A program made the position numbers and the translations under genes. A stretch of DNA of 27,729 nt from an uncultured Clostridia bacterium (lineage in GTDB: Bacteria > Bacillota > Clostridia > Oscillospirales > Ruminococcaceae), in assembly GCA_937892655.1 (NCBI GenBank), contig CALBJC010000104.1, forward strand, positions 1-27,729, read 5' to 3'. This document shows positions 7,657-15,048 of the stretch, in pieces. Within the stretch, counting starts at the first letter, position 1; each line of letters starts with the position of its first letter. Below the pieces are notes generated by a model, which ran no database searches, had not been told where the DNA came from, and saw only the letters and a list, made by a program, of their open reading frames with translations.

Positions 7657-9684
7657 ATGAATGTGAGAAAGTGTATGATAGCGTTGACCGCCTCGGCAAT
7701 GCTTGCAGCGTCATTTACAGCTTGCTCAGATGACAAAAGCTCGGTGGCTGATAATGGCGAAGCAATCGGAAATGCAAAGCCGTTTGAGGTTTTGATTGAT
7801 GATGATAACAGATGGGTTTATGAAACTGAGAATCCTATAGATTCATCGATCTATGTTGAGAAAATCGAAGGTCTGAGCGATTCATTCATCAGAGGTGTTG
7901 ATGTTTCATCAATCATCTCTCTTGAAAACAGCGGTACTGTTTTTTATGATGAAAACGGCAACGAGCAGGATATTTTCAAGACCTTAAATCAGAGCGGTGT
8001 AAACTACATCAGAGTTCGTGTATGGAATGATCCGTTTGACGCATCGGGCAACAGCTACGGCGGCGGTGCAAACGATATAAATACAGCCGTTGAAATAGGC
8101 AAGCGAGCTACTGCTAACAATATGAAGCTTCTGGTCGATTTTCATTACTCAGATTTCTGGGCAGACCCTGCAAAGCAGATGGTGCCAAAGGCATGGGCAG
8201 ATATGACAATCGATGAAAAAGCAGAGGCTTTGTATCAGTATACAAAGGACTCGTTAAAACAGCTTACAGATGCGGGTGTAAATATAGGCATGGTTCAGGT
8301 AGGTAACGAAACTACAGGTAATTTCTGTGGCGAAAACAACTGGATTGCTATCACAAAGCTGATGAACGCAGGCATCAGGGCTGTAAGAGAAACTGACCCT
8401 GCAATTTTAACAGCAGTTCATTTTACAAACCCGGAAAAGTCAGATAACTACATTCAGTATGCAAATGTTCTGAAAAACTTTGAGGTCGATTATGATGTTT
8501 TTGCTTCATCATACTATCCTTACTGGCATGGCTCACTTGAAAACTTAACAGAAATTCTCACAAAGATTTCAACAGATTACGGCAAAAAGGTAATGGTTGC
8601 CGAAACCTCTTATGCTTATACTTTAGAGGATGGCGATGATTTTTCAAACTCAATCGGTGAGGGCGGCGCATTTGTAAAGGATTATCAGTTTACCGTTCAG
8701 GGTCAGACTGACGCTTTATGGGATGTAATAAACGCCGTTCACAATGTAGGTGAGGCTGGTATCGGTGTATTCTACTGGGAGCCTGCTTGGATCGCAGTAC
8801 CAGGTGATAACTGGGATGACCGTCACGTTTTATGGGAAGAACACGGTTCAGGCTGGGCATCAAGCTATGCTGCAGAATATGACCCTGATGATGCAGGTCA
8901 GTGGTATGGCGGCTCAAGCTGGGATAATCAGGCGCTCTTTGATATAAACGGAAAGCCTTTGGAGTCACTCAAGACTTTTGGCTATATCTATACAGGAACC
9001 AATACAGAAAATAAGATTGATGCTATCGAGGATATCTCTATCATTGTCAGACTCGGTACAGAGGTTAAGCTCCCTGAAACTGCAAACGCTATTTTCTCAA
9101 ACCGTGAAAAGAAGGAAGTAGCCGTTGTCTGGGAAGATGCTGACTTAGAAGCAATGTCTGCAGGTGAGGTTGCAAAGTATACTGTATGGGGTGATGCGGA
9201 TGGTGCTAAGGTGCGATGTGACATCTCAATGGTTGAAGCAAACTTCGTAGAAAACTACAGCTTTGAAAATGAAGACCGCTCAATGTGGGTAGTTGAAAAC
9301 ATAAACGATGTTACAACAGAACTCAACTTCCAGGAAAAGTCAACTGACGCTTCAACAGGCGACTGGTCATTCCATTTCTATTCAGAAAATGAAGTTAATT
9401 TCAAGCTCTCACAGACAGTTACAAACTTAGCTCCTGGCGAATACAATTTTGAGATCTCGATTCAGGGTGGTGACGTTGTAAACCCTGATATGTATATCTA
9501 TGCTATTGCAGATGGTGTTGAGTATACTGAGATTGCAAAGGTTGCAGGCTGGGCAAACTGGCAGAATCCGAAAATCGAGGGTATTACAACAGAGTCAGGT
9601 GAAATCACAGTCGGCGTTGCAATCAAGTGTGATGCAAAGGGCTGGGGTACAGTTGATGACTTCCTATTAAACCCTGTTGAATAA
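7657..9684 (+). CDS. ganB: Cell-anchored endo-beta-1,4-galactanase (GH53) with Ig-like and CBM61-like modules
   Basis: This 675-residue lipoprotein has an acylated cysteine at C23 (ASFTAC-SDD). The GH53 domain spans about residues 75-445 (FIRGVDVSS, YIRVRVWNDPFD, LLVDFHYSDFWADP). The acid/base is Glu218 in QVGNETTGN and the nucleophile Glu316 in VAETSYAYT. A bacterial Ig-like domain (about 450-525) and a C-terminal module resembling CBM61 (about 528-675, NFVENYSFENEDRSMWVV onward) follow. CBM61 is known to bind beta-1,4-galactan. The enzyme would cut galactan side chains of pectin outside the cell and hold the chain at the surface for import. It is the last gene of the operon, 18 bases after the GH35 gene, and ends in a terminator. 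Unlike many cellulosomal enzymes it has no dockerin. Confidence 0.93.
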   Translation: MNVRKCMIALTASAMLAASFTACSDDKSSVADNGEAIGNAKPFEVLIDDDNRWVYETENPIDSSIYVEKIEGLSDSFIRGVDVSSIISLENSGTVFYDENGNEQDIFKTLNQSGVNYIRVRVWNDPFDASGNSYGGGANDINTAVEIGKRATANNMKLLVDFHYSDFWADPAKQMVPKAWADMTIDEKAEALYQYTKDSLKQLTDAGVNIGMVQVGNETTGNFCGENNWIAITKLMNAGIRAVRETDPAILTAVHFTNPEKSDNYIQYANVLKNFEVDYDVFASSYYPYWHGSLENLTEILTKISTDYGKKVMVAETSYAYTLEDGDDFSNSIGEGGAFVKDYQFTVQGQTDALWDVINAVHNVGEAGIGVFYWEPAWIAVPGDNWDDRHVLWEEHGSGWASSYAAEYDPDDAGQWYGGSSWDNQALFDINGKPLESLKTFGYIYTGTNTENKIDAIEDISIIVRLGTEVKLPETANAIFSNREKKEVAVVWEDADLEAMSAGEVAKYTVWGDADGAKVRCDISMVEANFVENYSFENEDRSMWVVENINDVTTELNFQEKSTDASTGDWSFHFYSENEVNFKLSQTVTNLAPGEYNFEISIQGGDVVNPDMYIYAIADGVEYTEIAKVAGWANWQNPKIEGITTESGEITVGVAIKCDAKGWGTVDDFLLNPVE

Positions 9685-9688
9685 AAAT

Positions 9689-9720
9689 AAAAGCCACTTC
9701 TGATTATCAGAGGTGGCTTT
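9689..9720. terminator. Bidirectional terminator between the galactan operon and ddh
   Basis: GCCACTTCTGA (9693-9703) pairs with TCAGAGGTGGC (9707-9717), one G-U pair, loop TTA. It has A-rich sequence on the left and TTT on the right, so it can end both converging transcripts. Confidence 0.9.
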
Positions 9721-9725
9721 AACTA

Positions 9726-10700
9726 TTATAAAAGATGTGAGATTAATTCTTCGTGTGACTTAGGTGAAAGATAAGCAGGGGCAATATCAAAGATTGTTTT
9801 ACAGCCCTTACGGCCTTCATTGTTTAATCTGTAAGCGGCTCTTGCAAATGCGCATAAAACGCTTGCTGTAAATTCAGGGTTTGAATCGAGCTTTAATGAG
9901 TATTCAATAGTCTGCTTTGTGCCGTCTGAGGTCTGGCCGCTTCTGATTACACAGCCGCCGTGTGGCAGAGTGTTGTGGTTTTTCTCCATTTCTTCAGCGG
10001 TAATGAATGTAACTGTTGTATCATAGTCTGCAAAATAGTTAGGCATTGTCTTTATAGCCTCTTCAATTTTTGCCTTGTCAGCGCCCTCTGCAGCTACTAC
10101 ATAACATTCTCTTGTGTGCTTCTGTCTTGTTGTAAGCTGTGGATTTTCGCCGGCTCTTACCTTTTTCATAGCCTCGTCAACAGGTACTGTATACTGTCTT
10201 GCGTCCAGAACGCCTTCAATTCTTCTGATAGCGTCTGAATGGCCCTGAGAAACGCCTCTGCCCCAGAATGTATAATCCTTGCCGTCTGGCAAAACAGCGT
10301 TTGAGTAAAGTCTGTTTACTGAGAACATACCAGGGTCCCAGCCTACAGAAATTACGGCAATCTTGCCGCCCTTTTCTGCTGCTTCGTTTACATTTTTAAA
10401 ATGTGCAGGGATAGTAGCGTGAGTATCGTAGCTGTCAATAACGTTGAAGTGTTCAGCAAGAGCTGGTGTCATAGTAGGTAAATCTGTTGCAGAACCACCG
10501 CAGATAATCATAACATCTATATCATCCTTGTATTTGAGCACATCATCAAGTGAATAAACCGCAACATTTGGCGTGTTAATTTTAAGTGTTTCAGGCGCTC
10601 TTCTTGTAAATACAGCGCAAAGCTCCATATCATCGCATTTTTTGATAGCTGCCTCAACTCCTCTGCCGAGGTTACCGTAGCCTGTGATTGCAATTCTCAT
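9726..10700 (-). CDS. ddh: meso-Diaminopimelate dehydrogenase
   Basis: This 324-residue cytoplasmic enzyme makes meso-diaminopimelate from tetrahydrodipicolinate, ammonia and NADPH in one step, serving lysine and peptidoglycan synthesis. The N-terminal dinucleotide-binding motif GYGNLGRGVE is clear. Family blocks include VFTRRAP, MIICGGSATDLP, NVIDSYDTHATIPAHF, VISVGWDPGMFSVNRLY, GRGVSQGHSDAIRRIEGV and the C-terminal FDIAPAYLSPKSHEELI. Length matches the family. ATG 10700 follows AAAAAGGAGAG. The gene lies 167 bases downstream of rubredoxin in the same direction, and its leader carries a terminator-like hairpin. Confidence 0.97.
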   Translation of the reverse strand: MRIAITGYGNLGRGVEAAIKKCDDMELCAVFTRRAPETLKINTPNVAVYSLDDVLKYKDDIDVMIICGGSATDLPTMTPALAEHFNVIDSYDTHATIPAHFKNVNEAAEKGGKIAVISVGWDPGMFSVNRLYSNAVLPDGKDYTFWGRGVSQGHSDAIRRIEGVLDARQYTVPVDEAMKKVRAGENPQLTTRQKHTRECYVVAAEGADKAKIEEAIKTMPNYFADYDTTVTFITAEEMEKNHNTLPHGGCVIRSGQTSDGTKQTIEYSLKLDSNPEFTASVLCAFARAAYRLNNEGRKGCKTIFDIAPAYLSPKSHEELISHLL

Positions 10701-10717
10701 AAAAATCTCTCCTTTTT

Positions 10718-10752
10718 AAAAATAAAAAGCGGATAAACCTTAGTCTATCCGC
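10718..10752 (-). promoter_or_regulatory. Terminator-like hairpin in the ddh leader
   Basis: On the minus strand GCGGATA (10752-10746) pairs with TATCCGC (10735-10729). An inner GT/AC pair closes a CTTA-complement loop, and TTTTTATTTTT follows. The ddh ribosome binding site begins immediately after, 28 bases before the start codon. It could be the terminator of the rubredoxin operon with read-through into ddh, or an attenuator for ddh. A weak -10 (TATTAT) lies some 20 bases upstream. No riboswitch fold was recognised. Confidence 0.6.
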
Positions 10753-10867
10753 CAGATTTCAAATAGATATAATACGGTCATAATTAAATTAAAAGGACTT
10801 TTAATTGTAGTTATGCTCGTTTTTGATACCTTGATTTTATCACAAATCTTTTTTTCTGTCAAGAGAT

Positions 10868-11026
10868 TTATTCTTCAGAAAACATATCCTTGCCTACACC
10901 GCAAAGTGGGCATTCAAAATCCTCTGGTAAATCCTCAAACTTTGTGCCTGGTGCGATACCAAGCTCAGGTGCGCCAAGCTCTTCATCATAAACCCAGCCG
11001 CAAGCGTCACAAACGTATTTTTTCAT
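10868..11026 (-). CDS. Rubredoxin
   Basis: This 52-residue one-iron electron carrier has both CxxC(G) motifs: YVCDACGWVYDEE near the start and ECPLCGVGKDMF near the end, with GIAPGTKFEDLP between. The real start is MKKYVCDACG at 11026, 7 bases after AGGAGG; an upstream ATG in frame lacks support. It follows the flavodiiron gene by 22 bases and probably donates electrons to it or to a partner peroxidase in oxygen defence. Confidence 0.96.
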   Translation of the reverse strand: MKKYVCDACGWVYDEELGAPELGIAPGTKFEDLPEDFECPLCGVGKDMFSEE

Positions 11027-11048
11027 ATAAATTCCTCCTAAATATAGA

Positions 11049-12839
11049 TTATTGTATTTTTTCAAAATCAGCAGCGCCGTGCTTACATAATGGGCAGACT
11101 ATATCGTCAGGAAGTTCCTCGCCCTCATGTACCCAGCCGCAGATTTTGCATACCCAACCTTTTTTGCCTTCAGTTTCAGGCTTTGGCTTTACATTGTCGA
11201 AGTAGTATGTGTATGTCATTGTAGGTGCATTTGAGATTACTCTGGCTTCAGTCACCTCGCAGATAAACATACCGTGTGTATCAAGGTCAACATAAGATAC
11301 GACCTTGAGTGACATAAATGAATTGATGTATCTTGGTAAGAATACGAGTCCGTTATCTGAACGCAAAGGCTCGTAGTCCTTGAATTTATCAACATTTCTT
11401 CCGCTTTCAAAGCCGAATTTTTCAAATACTGAAAATGGTGTATCGGTTGTCAGGCAGTTTATATTCATAACCCCTGTCTGTTTGATAACGTGGTGAGAAT
11501 AGTTCTCCTTGTTGATAGTTACAGCTATTCTGTTAGGTGTATTTGTAACCTGAGTTACAGTATTTACAATAAGGCCGTTATCCTTCTTGCCGTCATTTGA
11601 TGTTACAACATAAAGACCATAGCCTATATTGAAAAGTGCTGTCAGGTCATTTTTGTTAGCAGTTTCGCTGTGCTGTGCAAGATATTCCTGACAAAGCTCA
11701 TTTGCTAAATTATCAATAGCCTGATTGCTTTCGTCACTTAGCGCTGATAAAATCTTTACTGTGTTTTCAGCGTATGTCAGGTTCTTTGACTTTTCGAGCA
11801 TTCCCTTCATAACCTTGGTAGCCAGCGGTGCCCAGCTGCCGTTTTCAATAAATGCAACTGTTCTGTTCTGGAAATTGCGCTCTGTGAGATGATTTATAAA
11901 CTCTCTCATGAATGGGAAAATATCAGCGTTGTAGGTGGTTGTTGCAAGTACCAATTTGCTGTAACGGAATGCGTCTTCTACAGCCTCAGCCATATCGCAT
12001 CTTGCAAGGTCGTTTACTACAACCTTAGGGCAACCATTCTGCTTGAGCTTTTCTGCGAGTGCCATAACAGCCTTCTTTGTATTTCCGTAAACTGATGTAT
12101 ATGCGATTACAATACCCTCTTCCTCAGGCTGATATGATGACCATGTGTTGTAGAGGTTGATATAGTAACCTAAGTTTTCTGTGAGTACAGGACCGTGAAG
12201 CGGGCAGATTTTTTCGATGTCAAGGTTTGCTGCCTTTTTGAGTAAAGCCTGAACCTGTGCGCCGTACTTACCCACAATACCGATATAATATCTTCTTGCC
12301 TCGCAAGCCCATTCTTCTTCAACATCAAGTGCACCGAATTTGCCAAAGCCGTCAGCTGAGAATAAAACCTTGTCAAAGCTGTCGTATGCTACTACAACCT
12401 CAGGCCAGTGTACCATAGGAGCTTCAACAAATGTGAGCGTATGTTTGCCAAGCTCAAGTGTAGCACCCTCAGAAATAACAACCTGCTTGTCTGCAAAGTC
12501 GTTTGAGAAAAACTGCTTCATCATTGCAAAAGCCTTTTTTGAAGAAACGATTTTAGCATCAGGATAAGCCTTTACAAAATTGTAGATGTTGGCTGAATGG
12601 TCAGGCTCCATGTGTAAAATAACTAAATAATCAGGCTTTCTGCCGTCAAGAGCATTCTGCAGATTGTCCAGCCACTGATGAGTAAAGTTTGCATCAACTG
12701 TATCCATTACAGCAATTTTCTCATCTATGATAACGTATGAGTTGTATGACATACCGTTAGGTACAATATACTGCCCTTCAAAAAGGTCAACGCTATGGTC
12801 GTTTACACCGATATACTTAATGTCATTTGTGATAATCAT
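11049..12839 (-). CDS. Multi-domain flavodiiron protein (O2/NO reductase) with flavin reductase and rubredoxin domains
   Basis: This 596-residue soluble enzyme reduces O2 to water and/or NO to N2O. The metallo-beta-lactamase-like diiron domain (about 1-245) has a full ligand set: His76, Glu78, Asp80, His81 (HMEPDH), His144 (MVHWPEV), Asp163 (SADGFG) and His215 (PLHGPV). A flavodoxin domain follows (about 250-390, AYTSVYGNTKKAV), then a flavin-reductase-like domain (about 395-545, FNIGYGLYVVTSNDGKK, CEVTEARV). A C-terminal rubredoxin (about 550-596, WVCKICGWVHEGE, CPLCKHGAADF) ends the protein. Start ATG 12839 has GGAGG 7 bases upstream and matches family starts. The upstream ATG 12887, which overlaps the ferredoxin stop (ATGA), would add a non-conserved stretch. 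It is the core of the oxygen/NO defence operon. Confidence 0.94.
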   Translation of the reverse strand: MIITNDIKYIGVNDHSVDLFEGQYIVPNGMSYNSYVIIDEKIAVMDTVDANFTHQWLDNLQNALDGRKPDYLVILHMEPDHSANIYNFVKAYPDAKIVSSKKAFAMMKQFFSNDFADKQVVISEGATLELGKHTLTFVEAPMVHWPEVVVAYDSFDKVLFSADGFGKFGALDVEEEWACEARRYYIGIVGKYGAQVQALLKKAANLDIEKICPLHGPVLTENLGYYINLYNTWSSYQPEEEGIVIAYTSVYGNTKKAVMALAEKLKQNGCPKVVVNDLARCDMAEAVEDAFRYSKLVLATTTYNADIFPFMREFINHLTERNFQNRTVAFIENGSWAPLATKVMKGMLEKSKNLTYAENTVKILSALSDESNQAIDNLANELCQEYLAQHSETANKNDLTALFNIGYGLYVVTSNDGKKDNGLIVNTVTQVTNTPNRIAVTINKENYSHHVIKQTGVMNINCLTTDTPFSVFEKFGFESGRNVDKFKDYEPLRSDNGLVFLPRYINSFMSLKVVSYVDLDTHGMFICEVTEARVISNAPTMTYTYYFDNVKPKPETEGKKGWVCKICGWVHEGEELPDDIVCPLCKHGAADFEKIQ

Positions 12840-12883
12840 AATACTACCTCCGATAATATTGTTGCTAAATTTTACCTTTTTAT

Positions 12884-13564
12884 TCATCGGTCTAAAATCT
12901 GACCGTCAGTTGTGATAGTTATTACCTGCCATGGAATAAGCTTGCCTGAATTTACAAGCGCCAATTTAACAGCATTTTCAATTCCGCCGCAGCAAGGAAC
13001 TTCCATTCTTACAACCTTTATACTTCTAATATTATTACTTTTTATGATTTCTGTCAACTTTTCAGAGTAATCAGTGTTGTCAAGCTTAGGGCAACCGATA
13101 AGCGTTATATGATTTTTTATAAAATCTTCGTGAAAGCTGCCGTATGCAAACGCTGTGCAGTCAGCGGCGATCAAGAGATTTGCTCCGTCAAAGTATGTAG
13201 CGTTTGTAGGAACAAGCTTTATCTGACAAGGCCATTGCGAAAGCTGGCTCTGTGATTTTTCAATCTTGTGATATTGCGTTTCTCTTTTAAAGGTTTTACT
13301 CATACTGCCCGGACAGCTGTGAGCTTTCTTGGCCTTTGCCATTTCTACTGCCTTCTCATTATAGGCAGGCGCTTCTCTTACCTCAAAGCTTATAGCGTTT
13401 GTAGGGCAGGCAGGTAAGCAGTCGCCTAGTCCGTCGCAGTAATCCTCTCTTGTAAGTGTTGCAACGCCGTCTATCATCTCAATAGCGCCCTCGTGACAAG
13501 CCGCTGCACATCTGCCGCAGCCATTACATTTATCTTTATCTATTGTAATTATTTTTCTGAGCAT
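12884..13564 (-). CDS. 4Fe-4S ferredoxin-domain protein
   Basis: The first 60 of the 226 residues form a bacterial ferredoxin-like domain. The first cluster motif is complete (CNGCGRCAAAC). The second lacks the second cysteine (CDGLGDCLPACP, Leu at the position), a pattern also known in other anaerobe proteins. The C-terminal part (about 75-226) has further cysteines (IGCPKLD, VPCCGG) and may hold another metal site. Exact reaction unknown; an electron-transfer partner of the flavodiiron protein is likely from position. AAGGAGG precedes ATG 13564. It heads the minus-strand operon and is divergent from the Crp/Fnr-type gene. Confidence 0.88.
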   Translation of the reverse strand: MLRKIITIDKDKCNGCGRCAAACHEGAIEMIDGVATLTREDYCDGLGDCLPACPTNAISFEVREAPAYNEKAVEMAKAKKAHSCPGSMSKTFKRETQYHKIEKSQSQLSQWPCQIKLVPTNATYFDGANLLIAADCTAFAYGSFHEDFIKNHITLIGCPKLDNTDYSEKLTEIIKSNNIRSIKVVRMEVPCCGGIENAVKLALVNSGKLIPWQVITITTDGQILDR

Positions 13565-13578
13565 TTTTTGTTTCCTCC

Positions 13579-13607
13579 TTGATTTTCTGTATTTATTATA
13601 TTATAAT
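13579..13607 (+). promoter_or_regulatory. Promoter of the Crp/Fnr-type gene
   Basis: -35 TTGATT (13579-13584), 17-bp spacer, -10 TATAAT (13602-13607); start predicted near 13614. Confidence 0.75.
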
Positions 13608-13628
13608 TAAAATACGAAGTATGTTGAA
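13600..13628 (-). promoter_or_regulatory. Promoter of the ferredoxin-flavodiiron-rubredoxin operon
   Basis: On the minus strand -35 TTCAAC (13628-13623), 17-bp spacer and -10 TATAAT (13605-13600). The -10 overlaps the -10 of the divergent promoter and the -35 lies within the palindrome 13623-13636. Confidence 0.65.
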
Positions 13629-13636
13629 ATTTCAAC
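13623..13636. promoter_or_regulatory. Candidate Crp/Fnr-type operator, perfect 14-bp palindrome
   Basis: GTTGAAATTTCAAC reads TTGA-N4-TCAA, a shorter-spaced relative of the FNR box TTGAT-N4-ATCAA. It covers the -35 of the ferredoxin operon (centre about -36) and sits in the leader of the regulator gene, just before its ribosome binding site. That would allow control of both directions. Confidence 0.6.
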
Positions 13637-13650
13637 AAAAGGAGAAAAAT

Positions 13651-14310
13651 ATGCAAAAATATTTAAGCGCTATCAAAAGCTGTCCGCTTTTTTATGATAT
13701 CGAAGAATCGAGGCTTTTAAAAATGCTCGAATGCTTCAATGTAAAGATTGATAAATATGATAAAAAGTATACAATAATTGCCGAGGGTACAAAGGCAAAA
13801 TATGTAGGCGTTGTATTGTCGGGTACTGTGCATACGGTGAGAGTAGATTATTACGGTAACAGAAGTATCGTGAGCATAGCGCAGAAATCCGATATTTTCT
13901 GCGAGGCTTTTGCATGCTCTGGAAATGAGAATATGCCTGTATCCATAATAGCCGATGAGCCTTGCGAGATAATGCTTATTGAAAGCCAAAAGCTTATGCA
14001 TCCATGCGCTAACGGGTGTGGCTTTCACAATCAGCTTATTTTCAATCTTATGAAGGATTTATCTGTTAAGAATATGTATTTTCATCAGAAGCTTGAAATC
14101 CTGTCCCAGAGAACAACCAGGGATAAGCTGATGAGCTATCTTACATTCTGTCAGAAGAAAAACGAGGCTTCTGCTTTTGAAATCCCATTTGACAGACAAG
14201 AGCTTGCGGATTATTTGGAGGTGGACAGAAGCGGTCTTTCTGCAGAAATCTCAAAGCTCAAAAAGGAGGGAATAATAGACAGCAACAAAAATTATTTCAA
14301 ACTGCTTTAG
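13651..14310 (+). CDS. Crp/Fnr-family transcriptional regulator
   Basis: This 219-residue regulator has an N-terminal cyclic-nucleotide-binding-type beta-barrel (about 15-120, PLFYDIEESRLLKML, IIAEGTKAKYVGVVLSGTV) and a long dimer helix. A C-terminal winged helix follows (about 150-219, RTTRDKLMSYL, FDRQELADYLEVDRSGLSAEISKLKKEGII). Start ATG 13651 follows AAAGGAG. It lacks the N-terminal cysteine cluster of oxygen-sensing FNR. Scattered cysteines (HPCANGCGFH) or a bound cofactor could sense the signal, but none can be assigned. Divergence from a flavodiiron operon suggests a sensor of O2, NO or redox state (inference). VanZ-like gene follows after 39 bases. Confidence 0.92.
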   Translation: MQKYLSAIKSCPLFYDIEESRLLKMLECFNVKIDKYDKKYTIIAEGTKAKYVGVVLSGTVHTVRVDYYGNRSIVSIAQKSDIFCEAFACSGNENMPVSIIADEPCEIMLIESQKLMHPCANGCGFHNQLIFNLMKDLSVKNMYFHQKLEILSQRTTRDKLMSYLTFCQKKNEASAFEIPFDRQELADYLEVDRSGLSAEISKLKKEGIIDSNKNYFKLL

Positions 14311-14349
14311 TAAAAGTCTGTTGAATTTGGTGAAGAAAGGTAATAAAAT

Positions 14350-14895
14350 ATGCTTGAAATAACTTATACAGTAGTTTATATTTTTATCACGCTGGCATAT
14401 ATTATAACAAGAGTAATCTGTGGTATCAAAAGCAAAAAGGTAAATTGGAAATACGAAGCGAAATTGCTTACAGTCTACATCTGCCTTGTTGTGATTGCGC
14501 GATTTGTTTATTTTCCGTTGCATTTAGTAAAAGGGCGTATAGCAGCTCTGATTTTCGATGTTGATAAGATAATCCCAATGTGGACTAATCTTGTTCCGAT
14601 TGTACACTTATTTGATGTGTATGACGGTTGGCAGATAAACATCATAGGAAACATTGCAATGTTTATTCCCGTAGGATTGGTATGGCCATTTTGCTTTAAA
14701 AAGCTTGATACAATGGGCAAAACAGTACTTGCGGGTGCGGGATTACCACTGTTTATCGAAATCACACAGTTGCTGTTTTATGATAGATGCTCAGATGTTG
14801 ATGATTTAATTTTGAATACCACAGGCATCTTAATCGGAGCAATTATTTATTTTGGTATAAAGCGCCTGACAGCTTATAAAAAAACAGGTATTTGA
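14350..14895 (+). CDS. VanZ-like integral membrane protein
   Basis: The 181 residues carry four to five hydrophobic segments. VanZ family motifs are present: NIIGNIAMFIPVGLVWP and the C-terminal FIEITQLLFYDRCSDVDDLILNTTG-GA pattern. Family members include the teicoplanin-resistance accessory VanZ, but most, like this one, lie outside resistance clusters and have no settled function. Co-transcription with the Crp/Fnr-type gene is likely from the 39-base gap and the shared terminator. No van genes are nearby, so glycopeptide resistance should not be inferred. Confidence 0.88.
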   Translation: MLEITYTVVYIFITLAYIITRVICGIKSKKVNWKYEAKLLTVYICLVVIARFVYFPLHLVKGRIAALIFDVDKIIPMWTNLVPIVHLFDVYDGWQINIIGNIAMFIPVGLVWPFCFKKLDTMGKTVLAGAGLPLFIEITQLLFYDRCSDVDDLILNTTGILIGAIIYFGIKRLTAYKKTGI

Positions 14896-14922
14896 ATTTC
14901 AACTTGTAAAACAGAAGTTATC

Positions 14923-14959
14923 ACTCCGAAGAAGAATGTCTTCTTCGGAGTTGTTTTTT
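14923..14959 (+). terminator. Terminator of the Crp/Fnr-VanZ unit
   Basis: A perfect 13-bp stem (14923-14935 with 14939-14951, loop ATG) is followed by TGTTTTTT. Confidence 0.95.
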
Positions 14960-14998
14960 ATGACAAACGCCGTTTTGTAGCAGGTTTTTTGAGCTTAC

Positions 14999-15031
14999 AA
15001 AAAAATCAGGCAGTTTTCTGCCTGATTTTTT
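14999..15031 (-). terminator. Terminator of the dockerin-protein gene
   Basis: TCAGGCAG (15006-15013) pairs with CTGCCTGA (15018-15025), loop TTTT, flanked by A and T runs. It starts 18 bases past the minus-strand stop and could work in both directions. Confidence 0.93.
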
Positions 15032-15048
15032 ACTGTATTTGATGCAGC

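Noticed and set aside
10701..10867. Lysine riboswitch in the ddh leader
   Set aside because: The space is slightly shorter than the usual aptamer plus expression platform, and I see none of its conserved multi-helix core; only a single hairpin is evident.
10813..11205. Plus-strand open frame opposite rubredoxin and the flavodiiron C-terminus
   Set aside because: It lies antisense to two well-supported genes and has no recognisable domain or ribosome site.
12840..12887. Flavodiiron protein starting at ATG 12887, overlapping the ferredoxin stop
   Set aside because: The overlap looks attractive, but the GGAGG site sits before ATG 12839 and family members start at this point.
13579..13650. Crp/Fnr-type protein starting at TTG 13579
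   Set aside because: The position is a -35 hexamer, and the translated extension is not like the family. ATG 13651 has a good ribosome site.
14350..14895. Glycopeptide resistance determinant (VanZ)
   Set aside because: No vanHAX, vanR/S or vanY neighbours; VanZ-like proteins are widespread outside resistance clusters.
14891..14904. Second copy of the Crp/Fnr palindrome near the VanZ stop (TTGAATTTCAAC)
   Set aside because: It is one base shorter, spans the end of a coding region and is not near a promoter; probably chance in AT-rich DNA.
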